Assembly: GCA_018052705.1 (NCBI GenBank) | Contig: JAGPMW010000007.1 | Span: forward strand, 1 to 64,000 | Source: Selenomonas sp. | Lineage (GTDB): Bacteria; Bacillota; Negativicutes; Selenomonadales; Selenomonadaceae | Reading direction: 5' to 3' | DNA: 64,000 nucleotides | In this document: in pieces, positions 41,146 to 49,914 of the stretch | Position numbering within the stretch: position 1 is the stretch's first letter | Layout of the letters: each line of letters begins with the position of its first letter | Notes under the pieces: model-generated | What the model was told of the DNA's origin: nothing | Seen by the model: only the letters and a program-made list of their open reading frames with translations | The model's database searches: none | Made by a program: the position numbers and the translations under genes

Positions 41146-42428
41146 GAGCAGGCCTCCTTCATGCGGGTGAACAGGTCGCGGACGGCCTGATAGCCAAACG
41201 GCTGCTGCTCATCATTCCAGCTTACGCTGCGGCTGTGAGGATGATAATATGCGGCGTCGACCCCCAGTGCAAAATTGACCGGACTCAGATCCTCAGCATA
41301 GTTGACCATGCTCGGTGACAAGTTCATATAGAGCCGGATATCCGGGCAAAGTTCAGCCAGCCGCTGGATGTAGAAGAAGTCTGATGGCTGGGGAATCGCA
41401 TAGAGCTCTGCGACATGAAGACCGTAGCGCACCATGGCGAGTGCCAGCTCAAAGGGATTGGCGTTCAGCCGGCTGCCAATGCCAAGGATGATGTCCCCGT
41501 GGTCCCTGGCGAAGGAGGTGATAGCAGCTTTCGCTTCGGCACGATAGGGTTCATCGTTCAGCTTTGTACCCAGCACCTGCCCCAGACTCTGATACTGACG
41601 GCTGATCTTGTCCAGCTGGTAGAGACGTTTTAGCTCGATTGACGGAATTGACAACTGTTTTTGGAACCAGTCTGCAGCTTCAAAGGCTTCCGGATTCAGA
41701 ACCAGATTAAAATTGGCTTCAGCCAGTTGCTGATACTGTTCATAATTATCGCAGCGGGCAATTTCCCGAACGGAGCGGATTCCGAGCGCCCGGAGCAGCG
41801 CATAGAGTTCACAGTCATCCATCAATGGGGAGAAATGGCCCAACAGATTCACCGCCGCAGGGTCTTTCGTTCGGGGTTCCAGCAGGCTGTAGATGGTCTG
41901 GCGTATTGCCGTCATTGGTGGCTTGCGACTGTCGCGGGTCAGTGCATACATGTAGCTGGGCAGTACGGGCAGCCCGCAGGCCTGGCTGGCTTTGCGGCAG
42001 ACTCGTTCCATATCCGTGCCGAGCAGGGCATCAACACAGGTAATGCAGATCATGACGACCGAAGGCGGCGTACGACGGCTGGCGACAAAGGCCTTGACTG
42101 CTTCCGGCACTCTGGTCAGATGACGGCCCGTGACGATATCGTTCTCATCCAGCATGAAGTAGGCAAAGCGGTCTCCGTAGTGATCGGCAGCTTCAATGGC
42201 AGATGTGTTTCGGCCGCAGCAGCCGGGGGCAAGCAGGAGCATGATGCTGCCAGGAATAGCAAGCCCTGCCCGCTTAACACCGAAGCCCTGCGCACCCGGG
42301 GAGTTGAAATCAAGAGCAGCGGGCGAGTTATAGATGAGTCCTGTATCGGTCCGCAGTTCGCGGGGAATATTGTCGCGTCCAGCCGCAGCGAGATCGCGCA
42401 TCGTAATAGAATATGGCTTATACAGCAT
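41142..42428 (-). CDS. Nitrogenase component 1-like protein, NifD-type (D1)
   Basis: A 428-residue NifD-like protein. Cys70-Cys71 ([13 protein letters not shown]) and Cys131 ([14 protein letters not shown], with Cys128) match the second and third P-cluster cysteines. The first is replaced in [11 protein letters not shown]. The segment [19 protein letters not shown] followed by LNPEA covers the region where NifD has its cofactor cysteine, but none is present here. The start lies within the last codons of the NifH-like gene (11-base overlap), so electron donor and acceptor are co-translated. Likely partner: K1. Confidence 0.82.
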   Translation of the reverse strand: MLYKPYSITMRDLAAAGRDNIPRELRTDTGLIYNSPAALDFNSPGAQGFGVKRAGLAIPGSIMLLLAPGCCGRNTSAIEAADHYGDRFAYFMLDENDIVTGRHLTRVPEAVKAFVASRRTPPSVVMICITCVDALLGTDMERVCRKASQACGLPVLPSYMYALTRDSRKPPMTAIRQTIYSLLEPRTKDPAAVNLLGHFSPLMDDCELYALLRALGIRSVREIARCDNYEQYQQLAEANFNLVLNPEAFEAADWFQKQLSIPSIELKRLYQLDKISRQYQSLGQVLGTKLNDEPYRAEAKAAITSFARDHGDIILGIGSRLNANPFELALAMVRYGLHVAELYAIPQPSDFFYIQRLAELCPDIRLYMNLSPSMVNYAEDLSPVNFALGVDAAYYHPHSRSVSWNDEQQPFGYQAVRDLFTRMKEACS

Positions 42429-43182
42429 AATGGCTATCCTTCAATAGAGCCTGCGCCAGGCCAATGAAGCGCTGACTGATGGGCAGGGACGGATCCCCTT
42501 CAATGACGGTCATTCCGCGTTCTTCAAAATCGTTAATCGCATCACTGCGAGGAATGTCAGCGACGATATGCAGGCTGCGCTGCTGGGCAAAAGCCTCGAC
42601 CTTCTCGGTTTCCTGCGGGATATTGCGGCGGTTCAGAATAATGCCGCGCACTTTCGCATAGCCGCGGTCCGCAAAATTATCAACGGCGCTGGCAATGTTG
42701 TTGGCCGCGTAGAGGGCCATCTTTTCACCGGAGGTGACGATGAGTACATCTTCGGCATAGCCCTCACGGATTGGCGCAGCGAAACCGCCGCAGACGACAT
42801 CGCCCAAAACATCATAAAGGACGATATCCGGCTGGAATCTCTCAAAGAGCTGTAAATCCTCGAGCAGTCCAAAGGTTGCAATGATACCACGGCCGGCACA
42901 GCCAAGACCGGGCGTGGGACCGCCGGTTTCAAGGCAGAGTACGCCACCAAAGCCGGTCCGGGAAATCTGATCCAGCTGATCCGGTTCTTTATCGAATTCT
43001 CTCATATAACTCATGACCGGCTGCAAAGGTTCGCCGCCCAGCAGGTTTATGGTCGAATCTGCTTTAGGATCGCAGCCAATCTGGATGACTTTCTTGCCCA
43101 GAGTGGCGAACGCGGCGGAGAGATTGCTGGTAATGGTGGATTTACCGATACCACCTTTTCCGTAGATTGCGATTTTCTGCAT
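42418..43182 (-). CDS. NifH-like reductase ATPase of a nitrogenase-like system
   Basis: A 254-residue homodimeric Fe-protein relative. It keeps the P-loop [14 protein letters not shown] (7-20), GCDPKADST (37-43 region) and both cluster-ligand cysteines: Cys95 in GLGCAGRGI, with the Arg that is ADP-ribosylated in NifH, and Cys131 in [17 protein letters not shown]. It should therefore form a subunit-bridging [4Fe-4S] cluster and pass electrons with ATP hydrolysis. It is shorter than NifH and closer in size to BchL/CfbC-type proteins. GGAGGTTCTGTT precedes the ATG. It is the first gene of the nine-gene cluster and the only reductase for two D/K pairs. Confidence 0.9.
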   Translation of the reverse strand: MQKIAIYGKGGIGKSTITSNLSAAFATLGKKVIQIGCDPKADSTINLLGGEPLQPVMSYMREFDKEPDQLDQISRTGFGGVLCLETGGPTPGLGCAGRGIIATFGLLEDLQLFERFQPDIVLYDVLGDVVCGGFAAPIREGYAEDVLIVTSGEKMALYAANNIASAVDNFADRGYAKVRGIILNRRNIPQETEKVEAFAQQRSLHIVADIPRSDAINDFEERGMTVIEGDPSLPISQRFIGLAQALLKDSHYAV

Positions 43183-43216
43183 AACAGAACCTCCATTAAT
43201 AGAATGACTGTTTATT

Positions 43217-43245
43217 ATTATATCGTTTTTCGGCGGGTATTTCTA
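43217..43245 (-). promoter_or_regulatory. Probable promoter of the nitrogenase-like/hyp cluster
   Basis: On the minus strand a perfect TATAAT (43222-43217) is preceded at 17 bases by TAGAAA (43245-43240), a weak -35. It lies 35 bases upstream of the NifH-like start codon. The remaining gap up to 43380 shows no gene on either strand. Confidence 0.5.
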
Positions 43246-43374
43246 TAGTTAAGGGAATTTTGTAAACCGATTTCCTATTATTCATGAATTAATGCAGTGT
43301 CTGTTCGCTAAGTTTGAAAAAATAGCATAAAAAGTTCTTTTTTGCGGAAAAAGGATGCTTTTTAAAAAAAAATG

Positions 43375-43580
43375 TGATAGACTAAGGGTATCGGTAGGGA
43401 GCTTGTCCGAATATCCCATCGGTGAGCATCGAAACCTATCGGTCTCTTCTCTGAAAACTTATCCCAGTTTTCAGAATCCCATTTCCTTACATCTTTTTTT
43501 AGAAGAACTTCGAGTCAGTGGATTGATGACGGTTCTTCGCATTTTTAGGCATTCTCATTCAGGAGGATGCCTTTTTTTGT
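43375..43580 (+). ncRNA. Candidate small regulatory RNA with two UAUCCCA-loop hairpins
   Basis: An extended -10 (TGATAGACT, 43375-43383) is followed by about 190 bases of structured sequence. ATCGGTAGG (43390-43398) pairs with CCTATCGGT (43435-43443) and encloses CCGA-ATATCCCA-TCGG (43407-43422). Next comes CTGAAAAC-TTATCCCA-GTTTTCAG (43451-43474), a third AATCCCA in the linker (43475-43481) and GAAGAAC...GTTCTTC (43502-43538). A rho-independent terminator, AGGCATTCTC...GAGGATGCCT plus seven T residues (43547-43578), closes the unit. Both eight-base loops share UAUCCCA, suited to pairing with GGGA-type ribosome binding sites. It is not recognised as 6S, tmRNA, SRP or RNase P RNA. Confidence 0.62.
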
Positions 43581-43714
43581 GCCTGTAAATATGAGAATAT
43601 TGTTAAAAACAAGTGTATCTATGTAAAAAAAGCACGCTTATTCCTTATGCCATGCGGTTTCCGTCATATCTGAAAAAAATCTGTAAAACTCGTGATTTTT
43701 TAATCGAAAAAGTA

Positions 43715-43743
43715 TTGTCAAGGGACACGGAATAGATTACAAT
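43715..43743 (+). promoter_or_regulatory. Promoter of the LysM protein gene
   Basis: TTGTCA (43715-43720) and TACAAT (43738-43743) are 17 bases apart, 70 bases before the start codon, leaving an A+T-rich leader. Confidence 0.6.
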
Positions 43744-43813
43744 GAAGGCACAAATCAAGGATAGTTGCATTTATATTATTTAATTATTTTATTCTTATCA
43801 GGAGGAACCCAAA

Positions 43814-44098
43814 ATGAAGAAGGCGCTGGTCATTCTCGTGGCTGCCGTGTTCATCGGCTTTGCTGGCATGGATTGCGAGGCAGCAGAGAAAAATTATGAA
43901 CTCATCGAAGCAACTTATACCGTACAAGAGGGCGATACGCTGAACAATATCGCACAGGAGTACATGGCAAAGAACAACTACGGACCCAGAGAAATCCGTG
44001 AGTTCACTGCTGGCATTAAGGAACTCAATGACTGGTTATTAAACCGCGAAGCCAAAGCAGGCGACGAACTGCATATCAATTACTGGATCAAGAAATAG
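43814..44098 (+). CDS. Exported LysM-domain protein
   Basis: A 94-residue protein with a signal peptide (MKKALVILVAAVFIGFAG, cleavage near CEAAE) followed by a single LysM-like domain: ATYTVQEGDTLNNIAQEYMAKN and a C-terminal AGDELHINYWIKK. LysM binds N-acetylglucosamine in peptidoglycan, so the protein probably sits on the wall in the periplasm. There is no catalytic domain. AGGAGGAACCC precedes the ATG and the gene has its own promoter and terminator. Confidence 0.85.
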   Translation: MKKALVILVAAVFIGFAGMDCEAAEKNYELIEATYTVQEGDTLNNIAQEYMAKNNYGPREIREFTAGIKELNDWLLNREAKAGDELHINYWIKK

Positions 44099-44107
44099 AT
44101 GATAAAG

Positions 44108-44147
44108 AAACTCCCGAATGAGTGATAAAGACCATTCGGGAGTTTTT
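44108..44147 (+). terminator. Terminator after the LysM gene
   Basis: AACTCCCGAATG and CATTCGGGAGTT pair perfectly and are followed by TTTTT. Confidence 0.88.
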
Positions 44148-44208
44148 TATCATTTGCAAGGTTATTCGCTGATATAATGATATAGAAAAGGAAAAATGTC
44201 CTAATTTG

Positions 44209-44270
44209 TGGTATAATAGTATTGGTGGGGAGAATCCACTGGATTATTGGTGTGCCTCTCAGTTGAGAGG
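44209..44270 (+). promoter_or_regulatory. Extended -10 promoter and leader with sequestered ribosome binding site
   Basis: TGGTATAAT (44209-44217) is an extended -10 box. The roughly 55-base leader contains AATCC-ACT-GGATT (44233-44245) and CCTCTC-AGTT-GAGAGG (44255-44270). The 3' arm of the second hairpin is the Shine-Dalgarno sequence (GAGAGGGG) of the next gene, so translation should depend on opening it. Confidence 0.55.
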
Positions 44271-44279
44271 GGTCCTGCC

Positions 44280-44486
44280 ATGAAATATGGTATTGTATTG
44301 ATGTCTAAGAATGAGCTGCTATGTGACTCGCGAACCAATAAACCAGTTACTTTTGTCGATAAAAGGCTGGCTTGGGAAGCAGTAAGAGATTATGATTCAA
44401 GTGGAGCAGACATGATTGTAGTGGATATTGCCGAATGGGAAAAGTTATGTCAGGAGTCAAAGTTGATTTCCGGCTGGCTGCGGTAG
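44280..44486 (+). CDS. Small hypothetical protein
   Basis: A 68-residue protein starting MKYGIVLMSKNELLCDSRTN, with VTFVDKRLAWEAVRDYD and a C-terminal MIVVDIAEWEKL, suggesting a small alpha/beta fold. No family is recognised. The ATG at 44280 is seven bases after GAGAGGGG; an upstream GTG at 44247 overlaps the hairpin and is less likely. Dedicated promoter, structured leader and terminator support a real, separately regulated gene. Confidence 0.65.
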   Translation: MKYGIVLMSKNELLCDSRTNKPVTFVDKRLAWEAVRDYDSSGADMIVVDIAEWEKLCQESKLISGWLR

Positions 44487-44530
44487 TGTCAGATTGAGGC
44501 TGTCAGGTACATGGTAATCCGAATACAGCG

Positions 44531-44564
44531 AAGGCGCATCGTAGCTTGACGATGCGTCTTTTTA
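44531..44564 (+). terminator. Terminator after the small hypothetical gene
   Basis: GCATCGT and ACGATGC pair around AGCTTG, with outer AAGGC/GTCTT pairing and a T-run. Confidence 0.78.
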
Positions 44565-44582
44565 GTACGGACTGCAATAACT

Positions 44583-44611
44583 TTGCAAGGGTTATGCCAA
44601 AATGGTATAAT
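44583..44611 (+). promoter_or_regulatory. Promoter of the nicotinate phosphoribosyltransferase gene
   Basis: TTGCAA (44583-44588) and TATAAT (44606-44611) are 17 bases apart, with a TG one base before the -10 box. Confidence 0.68.
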
Positions 44612-44663
44612 GTCTGAGGTAAATGGTCACTTTTACACAGGCGGCAGCAGCCGCACACAGGAG

Positions 44664-44678
44664 GTGTCACTTTGACAC
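44664..44678 (+). promoter_or_regulatory. Hairpin or operator-like dyad over the pncB start codon
   Basis: GTGTCA (44664-44669) and TGACAC (44673-44678) form a perfect dyad around CTT, with the TTG start codon at 44672-44674. In RNA it would be a six-base-pair hairpin that includes the end of the ribosome binding site. In DNA it resembles the GTGTC...GACAC half-sites of NiaR, but with extra spacing. Confidence 0.35.
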
Positions 44679-46129
44679 AGTTTGACAAACGCAATATTAC
44701 AATGATGATGGATTTTTATGAGTTGACGATGGCTAATGGCTATTTTCAGGATCATGATAAAGATGTCCAGGTTGCTTTTGACGTATTTTACCGTGCGAAT
44801 CCTGATGAAGGTGGTTTTGCTATTTTTGCCGGTCTGGAACAGGTAATAGAATATGTAGAGAATATGGTGTTTTCGGCCGATGATGTAGAATACTTCCGGC
44901 AGCAGAACATGTTCTCGGAGCAATTTCTTCAGTATCTGGCAACGTTTCATTTTTCGGGTGATATCTATGCCATGCCAGAAGGAACAATCATGTATCCTAA
45001 TGAGCCTTGTATTACCGTGGTTGCTCCACTGATTGATGCGCAGCTGGTGGAGACGGCAATTCTGGCACAGGTCAATCACCAGTCCCTGATTGCAACGAAG
45101 GCCCGCCGGATTGTCCGGGCGGCCAATGGGCGTGCCGTATCAGATTTTGGGGCGCGCCGCGCTCATAATATTGATGCAGCTACCTACGGCGCCCGCGCAG
45201 CCTATATCGGCGGTGTGGTCGGGACCGCTACCGTGTCAGCTGGCCAGCTGTTCAATATACCGATTTCCGGGACAATGGCACATAGCTGGGTGATGTTCTA
45301 TGGCGATGAATTCATGGCGTTTAAGAAATACGCAGAAACCTATCCGGATGCAACGGTATTACTGGTAGATACCTATGATGTTATCCATTCAGGAATCCCC
45401 AATGCGATTCGGGTAGCTCATGAGATTCTTGAACCGATGGGCAAGCGTCTGGCTGGTATCCGTATCGATTCAGGCGACCTGGCGTATCTTTCGAAGCGTG
45501 TTCGCAAGATGCTTGATGCGGCAGATCTCAGAGACTGCAAGATTGTGGTATCAAACAGTCTGGATGAGTTTACGGTTACATCGCTGCTGGGGCAGGGGGC
45601 CTGTATCGACAGTTTTGGCATTGGTGAACGCTTGATTACAGCCAAGTCTGAGCCCGTGTTCGGGGCCGTTTATAAGCTGGCTGCTGTCGGTGAGAATGGC
45701 GAATTTGTGCCCCGGATCAAGGTTTCGGAGAATGTCGAGAAGATCACGAATCCGGGGCTCAAGGATCTTTACCGTGTTTATGATAAAAACGGGCATGCTG
45801 TAGCGGATCTGCTGGCTGCCTGTGGCGAGGCGGTTGATTTTTCCAAGCCGTATCGCTACATTGATCCTCAGAAACCTTGGAAGAATCGTATGTTTGAAGA
45901 TTGTACGCTCAGAAATTTGCGCCGGTTGTATGTGCGTCAGGGGAAGCGAACCGAGCCGCTGCCGACGCTCGATGAAATCCGCAATAATGTGAAGCGTCAG
46001 CTCGATGAAGAGATTTGGCAGGAAGAGCAGCGCTTCGAGAATCCGCATCGTCATTATCTGGATATGACACCTGCATATTATGAACTCAAGATGGAACTGC
46101 TCTCCAAGACGCGCGAAGAGCATGCCTGA
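44672..46129 (+). CDS. pncB: Nicotinate phosphoribosyltransferase
   Basis: Converts nicotinate, PRPP and ATP to nicotinate mononucleotide in NAD salvage. The 485-residue protein belongs to the longer bacterial NAPRT subtype. It has MMMDFYELTMANGYFQ at the N terminus, the conserved FGARRAHNIDAATYGARAA loop, GTMAHSWVMFY and IRIDSGDLAYLSKRVRKMLD. The TTG start follows AGGAGGTGTCAC. aroE begins 21 bases after the stop and may be co-transcribed. Confidence 0.95.
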   Translation: MTQFDKRNITMMMDFYELTMANGYFQDHDKDVQVAFDVFYRANPDEGGFAIFAGLEQVIEYVENMVFSADDVEYFRQQNMFSEQFLQYLATFHFSGDIYAMPEGTIMYPNEPCITVVAPLIDAQLVETAILAQVNHQSLIATKARRIVRAANGRAVSDFGARRAHNIDAATYGARAAYIGGVVGTATVSAGQLFNIPISGTMAHSWVMFYGDEFMAFKKYAETYPDATVLLVDTYDVIHSGIPNAIRVAHEILEPMGKRLAGIRIDSGDLAYLSKRVRKMLDAADLRDCKIVVSNSLDEFTVTSLLGQGACIDSFGIGERLITAKSEPVFGAVYKLAAVGENGEFVPRIKVSENVEKITNPGLKDLYRVYDKNGHAVADLLAACGEAVDFSKPYRYIDPQKPWKNRMFEDCTLRNLRRLYVRQGKRTEPLPTLDEIRNNVKRQLDEEIWQEEQRFENPHRHYLDMTPAYYELKMELLSKTREEHA

Positions 46130-46150
46130 AGCATCATGGAGGATATGTCT

Positions 46151-46999
46151 ATGTTAACAGGAAAAACCCGAAACCTTGGGGTAATGGGCTGGCCAATTGC
46201 ACATTCGTTATCCCCGGTCCTGCAAAATGCGGCCATCGTGAAGGCTGGGCTGGACTATGTGTATACCGCTTTGCCGGTGCGCCCGGATCAGCTGCCTGAG
46301 GCGGTGACCGGACTTAAAGCGTTGCAGTTCCGGGGCTGGAATGTTACAATTCCGCACAAAGCAGCGATCATACCGCTGCTCGATGAAATTGATGAAGACG
46401 CGCGGATGATCGGAGCGGTCAATACGGTAGTCAATGACGATGGAAAACTGATTGGTTATAATACCGACATGACCGGCTTTATCCAGGCACTGCTCGATCA
46501 GGGGTTCAATCCGGCCGGCAGAGAGGTGGTACTCCTTGGTGCTGGCGGAGCGGCTCGGGCTGTTGTCTGGGGCCTTATTAAGGCAGGCGCCAGGGGGATT
46601 CATATCGGTGTACGCAGCCCTGAAAAGGTGCAGCCGCTTGTGGATGAGTTCCATTCCTATGGTGCCTTGGATGTGTCTCATTGGGAAAGTAAAACGTTTC
46701 AGCAGTGGCTGCAAACAACGGATCTGCTGGTCAATACGACCCCTTTGGGGATGACGCCGCATCTGGATGGCATGGCGCCGGTTGACTGGTCAAAGGTCAA
46801 TCCCTCGGCGTTTGCCTATGATATCATTTATACGCCGGCTGAGACGCGGTTTCTGCGCGAAGCCCGGCTGTGCGGACATGTGACGCTCAATGGTGAAGCT
46901 ATGCTGGCTGGCCAGGGAGCGGCTGCGTTCCAGCTTTGGACGGGGGTTCGTCCAGACCTTTCCCTTATGAAACAGAAACTGCGCGAAGCCTTGCAGTGA
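46151..46999 (+). CDS. aroE: Shikimate dehydrogenase
   Basis: Reduces 3-dehydroshikimate with NADPH in aromatic amino acid synthesis. The 282-residue protein has the shikimate site GWPIAHSLSP and NVTIPHK (catalytic Lys), the NADP fold LGAGGAARAVVWGL, and NTTPLGM near the C terminus. GGAGG lies seven bases before the ATG at 46151; earlier in-frame ATGs at 46136 and 46145 overlap or touch it. Confidence 0.95.
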   Translation: MLTGKTRNLGVMGWPIAHSLSPVLQNAAIVKAGLDYVYTALPVRPDQLPEAVTGLKALQFRGWNVTIPHKAAIIPLLDEIDEDARMIGAVNTVVNDDGKLIGYNTDMTGFIQALLDQGFNPAGREVVLLGAGGAARAVVWGLIKAGARGIHIGVRSPEKVQPLVDEFHSYGALDVSHWESKTFQQWLQTTDLLVNTTPLGMTPHLDGMAPVDWSKVNPSAFAYDIIYTPAETRFLREARLCGHVTLNGEAMLAGQGAAAFQLWTGVRPDLSLMKQKLREALQ

Positions 47000-47020
47000 T
47001 TACATATTTATAGCATCAGT

Positions 47021-47052
47021 AAGCCTTCCACAGTAATGGGGAAGGCTTTTAT
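47021..47052 (+). terminator. Terminator after aroE
   Basis: AAGCCTTCC pairs with GGAAGGCTT, followed by TTATTT. Confidence 0.75.
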
Positions 47053-47074
47053 TTCCGCTTTATTTATGTTATGA

Positions 47075-48268
<1,194 letters not shown>

Positions 48269-48292
48269 AATGCATAGAAGGAGTGTTGTCTT

Positions 48293-48580
48293 ATGAGTCC
48301 GGAAACGATAGCTGCCCTGGGAACCTGGGGCCCAATCATTATTATGGTACTGATTTTCTATTTTCTGTTGTATCGTCCACAGAAGACGGCACAGAAGCGC
48401 CGCCGTGGTATGCTTGACAGCCTGGAAAAAGACAATAAGGTCATGACGATCGGAGGGATTTATGGTACGATTGTCGATATTGACGAGAAAACCGTAAAAC
48501 TGAAGATTGCTGAGCATACGGTCATTGAGGTGGCCAGATCCTCAATCAATGCTAATATTTCCCAGGATAAACAGGCGTAA
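48293..48580 (+). CDS. yajC: Preprotein translocase subunit YajC
   Basis: A 95-residue membrane protein of the SecDF-YajC complex. One N-terminal helix (WGPIIIMVLIFYFLLYRPQ) is followed by a basic and beta-rich cytoplasmic part (VMTIGGIYGTIVDIDEKTVKLKI). AAGGAGTG precedes the ATG. It lies directly downstream of tgt as in many bacteria; secDF itself is separated by three genes here. Confidence 0.93.
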   Translation: MSPETIAALGTWGPIIIMVLIFYFLLYRPQKTAQKRRRGMLDSLEKDNKVMTIGGIYGTIVDIDEKTVKLKIAEHTVIEVARSSINANISQDKQA

Positions 48581-48582
48581 TC

Positions 48583-49188
48583 ATGGAGATCGCTTCTGCA
48601 GTGAAAGCTGCGAAGAAAATGCTGCGACAGTCGGTGCTGGCGGCTCGCCGGGCGATGTCGCCAGCAAGCCGCCAGGCAGCCAGTCGGCAAATGCTGACAG
48701 AACTTTATACCCAGCCTGACTTTGTGTCGGCGAGGACTGTATTCCTTTATGCATCGATGGCCGATGAAGTGCAGCTGTATCCGCTTATGGAACAGTGTCT
48801 GCTGCTCGAAAAGACGGTGTGCCTGCCCCTTATTACAGGACCGGGCACAATGGACGCGGTAAGACTGTCGGCTATGGATGCACTGGTACCGGGGGAGTTC
48901 GGAATCAAAACGATTGATCCGGTGCAGTGTGAACTTGTACCGCCGTCGGTTATTGATTTGATTGTAGTGCCCGGCGCAGCCTTTGATGACCGGGGCAGAC
49001 GTCTGGGACTGGGCGCTGGCTATTATGATCGTTTCATGGCCGAACGGGCACCACAGGCCAAACGGATTGCATTGGCGTTTGACTGCCAGCTGGCAGATTG
49101 TGTACCTGTAGAACCACATGATCAGATTGTCGATCTGGTTATTACCGAGAATAGATGCCTAAAAGTGAGTGATGGAATGTGGAAATAA
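48583..49188 (+). CDS. 5-formyltetrahydrofolate cyclo-ligase
   Basis: Returns 5-formyl-THF to the folate pool as 5,10-methenyl-THF with ATP. The 201-residue protein has KKMLRQSVLAARRAM at the N terminus, the substrate loop PGEFGIKTIDP, and the family signature DLIVVPGAAFDDRGRRLGLG followed by GYYDRF. Its start is two bases after the yajC stop. The next gene begins in its last codons. Confidence 0.93.
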   Translation: MEIASAVKAAKKMLRQSVLAARRAMSPASRQAASRQMLTELYTQPDFVSARTVFLYASMADEVQLYPLMEQCLLLEKTVCLPLITGPGTMDAVRLSAMDALVPGEFGIKTIDPVQCELVPPSVIDLIVVPGAAFDDRGRRLGLGAGYYDRFMAERAPQAKRIALAFDCQLADCVPVEPHDQIVDLVITENRCLKVSDGMWK

Positions 49189-49889
49189 AGATTGGGTTAG
49201 CTAAGACTGCTAAATATGCCACTGAGGTCTGTGGTGATACCTGTGATGTCGTCGAGCGGCCGCATGGTGGTATCTCGGCAATTATTGCTGATGGGCAGGG
49301 AAATGGCTTGTCCGCTCATCATACAAGCGGCTGGGTGGTCAACAAGGCGGTCCAGCTCATTGCTGATGGAGCACGCGATGGTGCTGTAGCCCGGGCTGTA
49401 CATGATTATCTTTATGCGATGAAGGACAAGAAGGTTTCTTGTACGCTGACTGTGGTCAGTGCAGATCTTGATACTGAAACGGTGGTCATCAGCCGCAACT
49501 CAAACTGTCCAGTCCTTATCTGGACGGAAGAATATGAGACGGTCTACGATGAGAACGTGGAGCCAATCGGGGTTAATCGGCACATGAAGCCGTTGATGTA
49601 TGAGATTCCGCTTGAGCCGGGGATGCTGATTGTTTCCTATACTGATGGTATTGCCCATGCGGGGAAGAAACGTACTGGGCATCCGGCAGAATTCACCAGG
49701 ATTCAGGAAATCGTTCGCCAGAATGAAGCCGCAGATGTTTCCTTTATAGCCAAGAGCATTATGGATTATGCCTTGACACTGGATGCAGATAAGGCTTCTG
49801 ATGATATGACGGTACTGGTTATGGGTATCACGAATGGGTCAGCCAGTTCGCCGAAGATTGAACAGATGGAAATCACTTATCCTTATTGA
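49179..49889 (+). CDS. SpoIIE/RsbU-type PP2C phosphatase, stand-alone
   Basis: A 236-residue protein that consists almost entirely of a SpoIIE-like phosphatase domain. Metal-ligand regions are IIADGQGNGLSAH (usual DGMGHG-type loop), SYTDGIAHAG and KASDDMTVLVMG. There is no sensor, membrane or GAF/PAS domain. Such phosphatases usually act on an anti-sigma antagonist, but no such partner is adjacent. The GTG start overlaps the previous gene; GGA lies close upstream. Confidence 0.82.
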   Translation: MEIKIGLAKTAKYATEVCGDTCDVVERPHGGISAIIADGQGNGLSAHHTSGWVVNKAVQLIADGARDGAVARAVHDYLYAMKDKKVSCTLTVVSADLDTETVVISRNSNCPVLIWTEEYETVYDENVEPIGVNRHMKPLMYEIPLEPGMLIVSYTDGIAHAGKKRTGHPAEFTRIQEIVRQNEAADVSFIAKSIMDYALTLDADKASDDMTVLVMGITNGSASSPKIEQMEITYPY

Positions 49890-49914
49890 TGGGATCTAAA
49901 TGGAGCATGGTATT

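Noticed and set aside
32732..43182. A nitrogen fixation (nif) operon
   Set aside because: No NifB, NifE or NifN, incomplete P-cluster cysteines and no cofactor Cys/His pair; nitrogenase-like proteins with another role fit better.
43407..43481. Repeated ATCCCA words as a CRISPR or tandem repeat array
   Set aside because: Only six to seven bases repeat, with irregular spacing, and the repeats fall in hairpin loops.
43355..43588. A 77-codon open frame on the plus strand upstream of the LysM gene
   Set aside because: It has no ribosome binding site, shows no recognisable protein pattern and spans the hairpins and terminator of the candidate small RNA.
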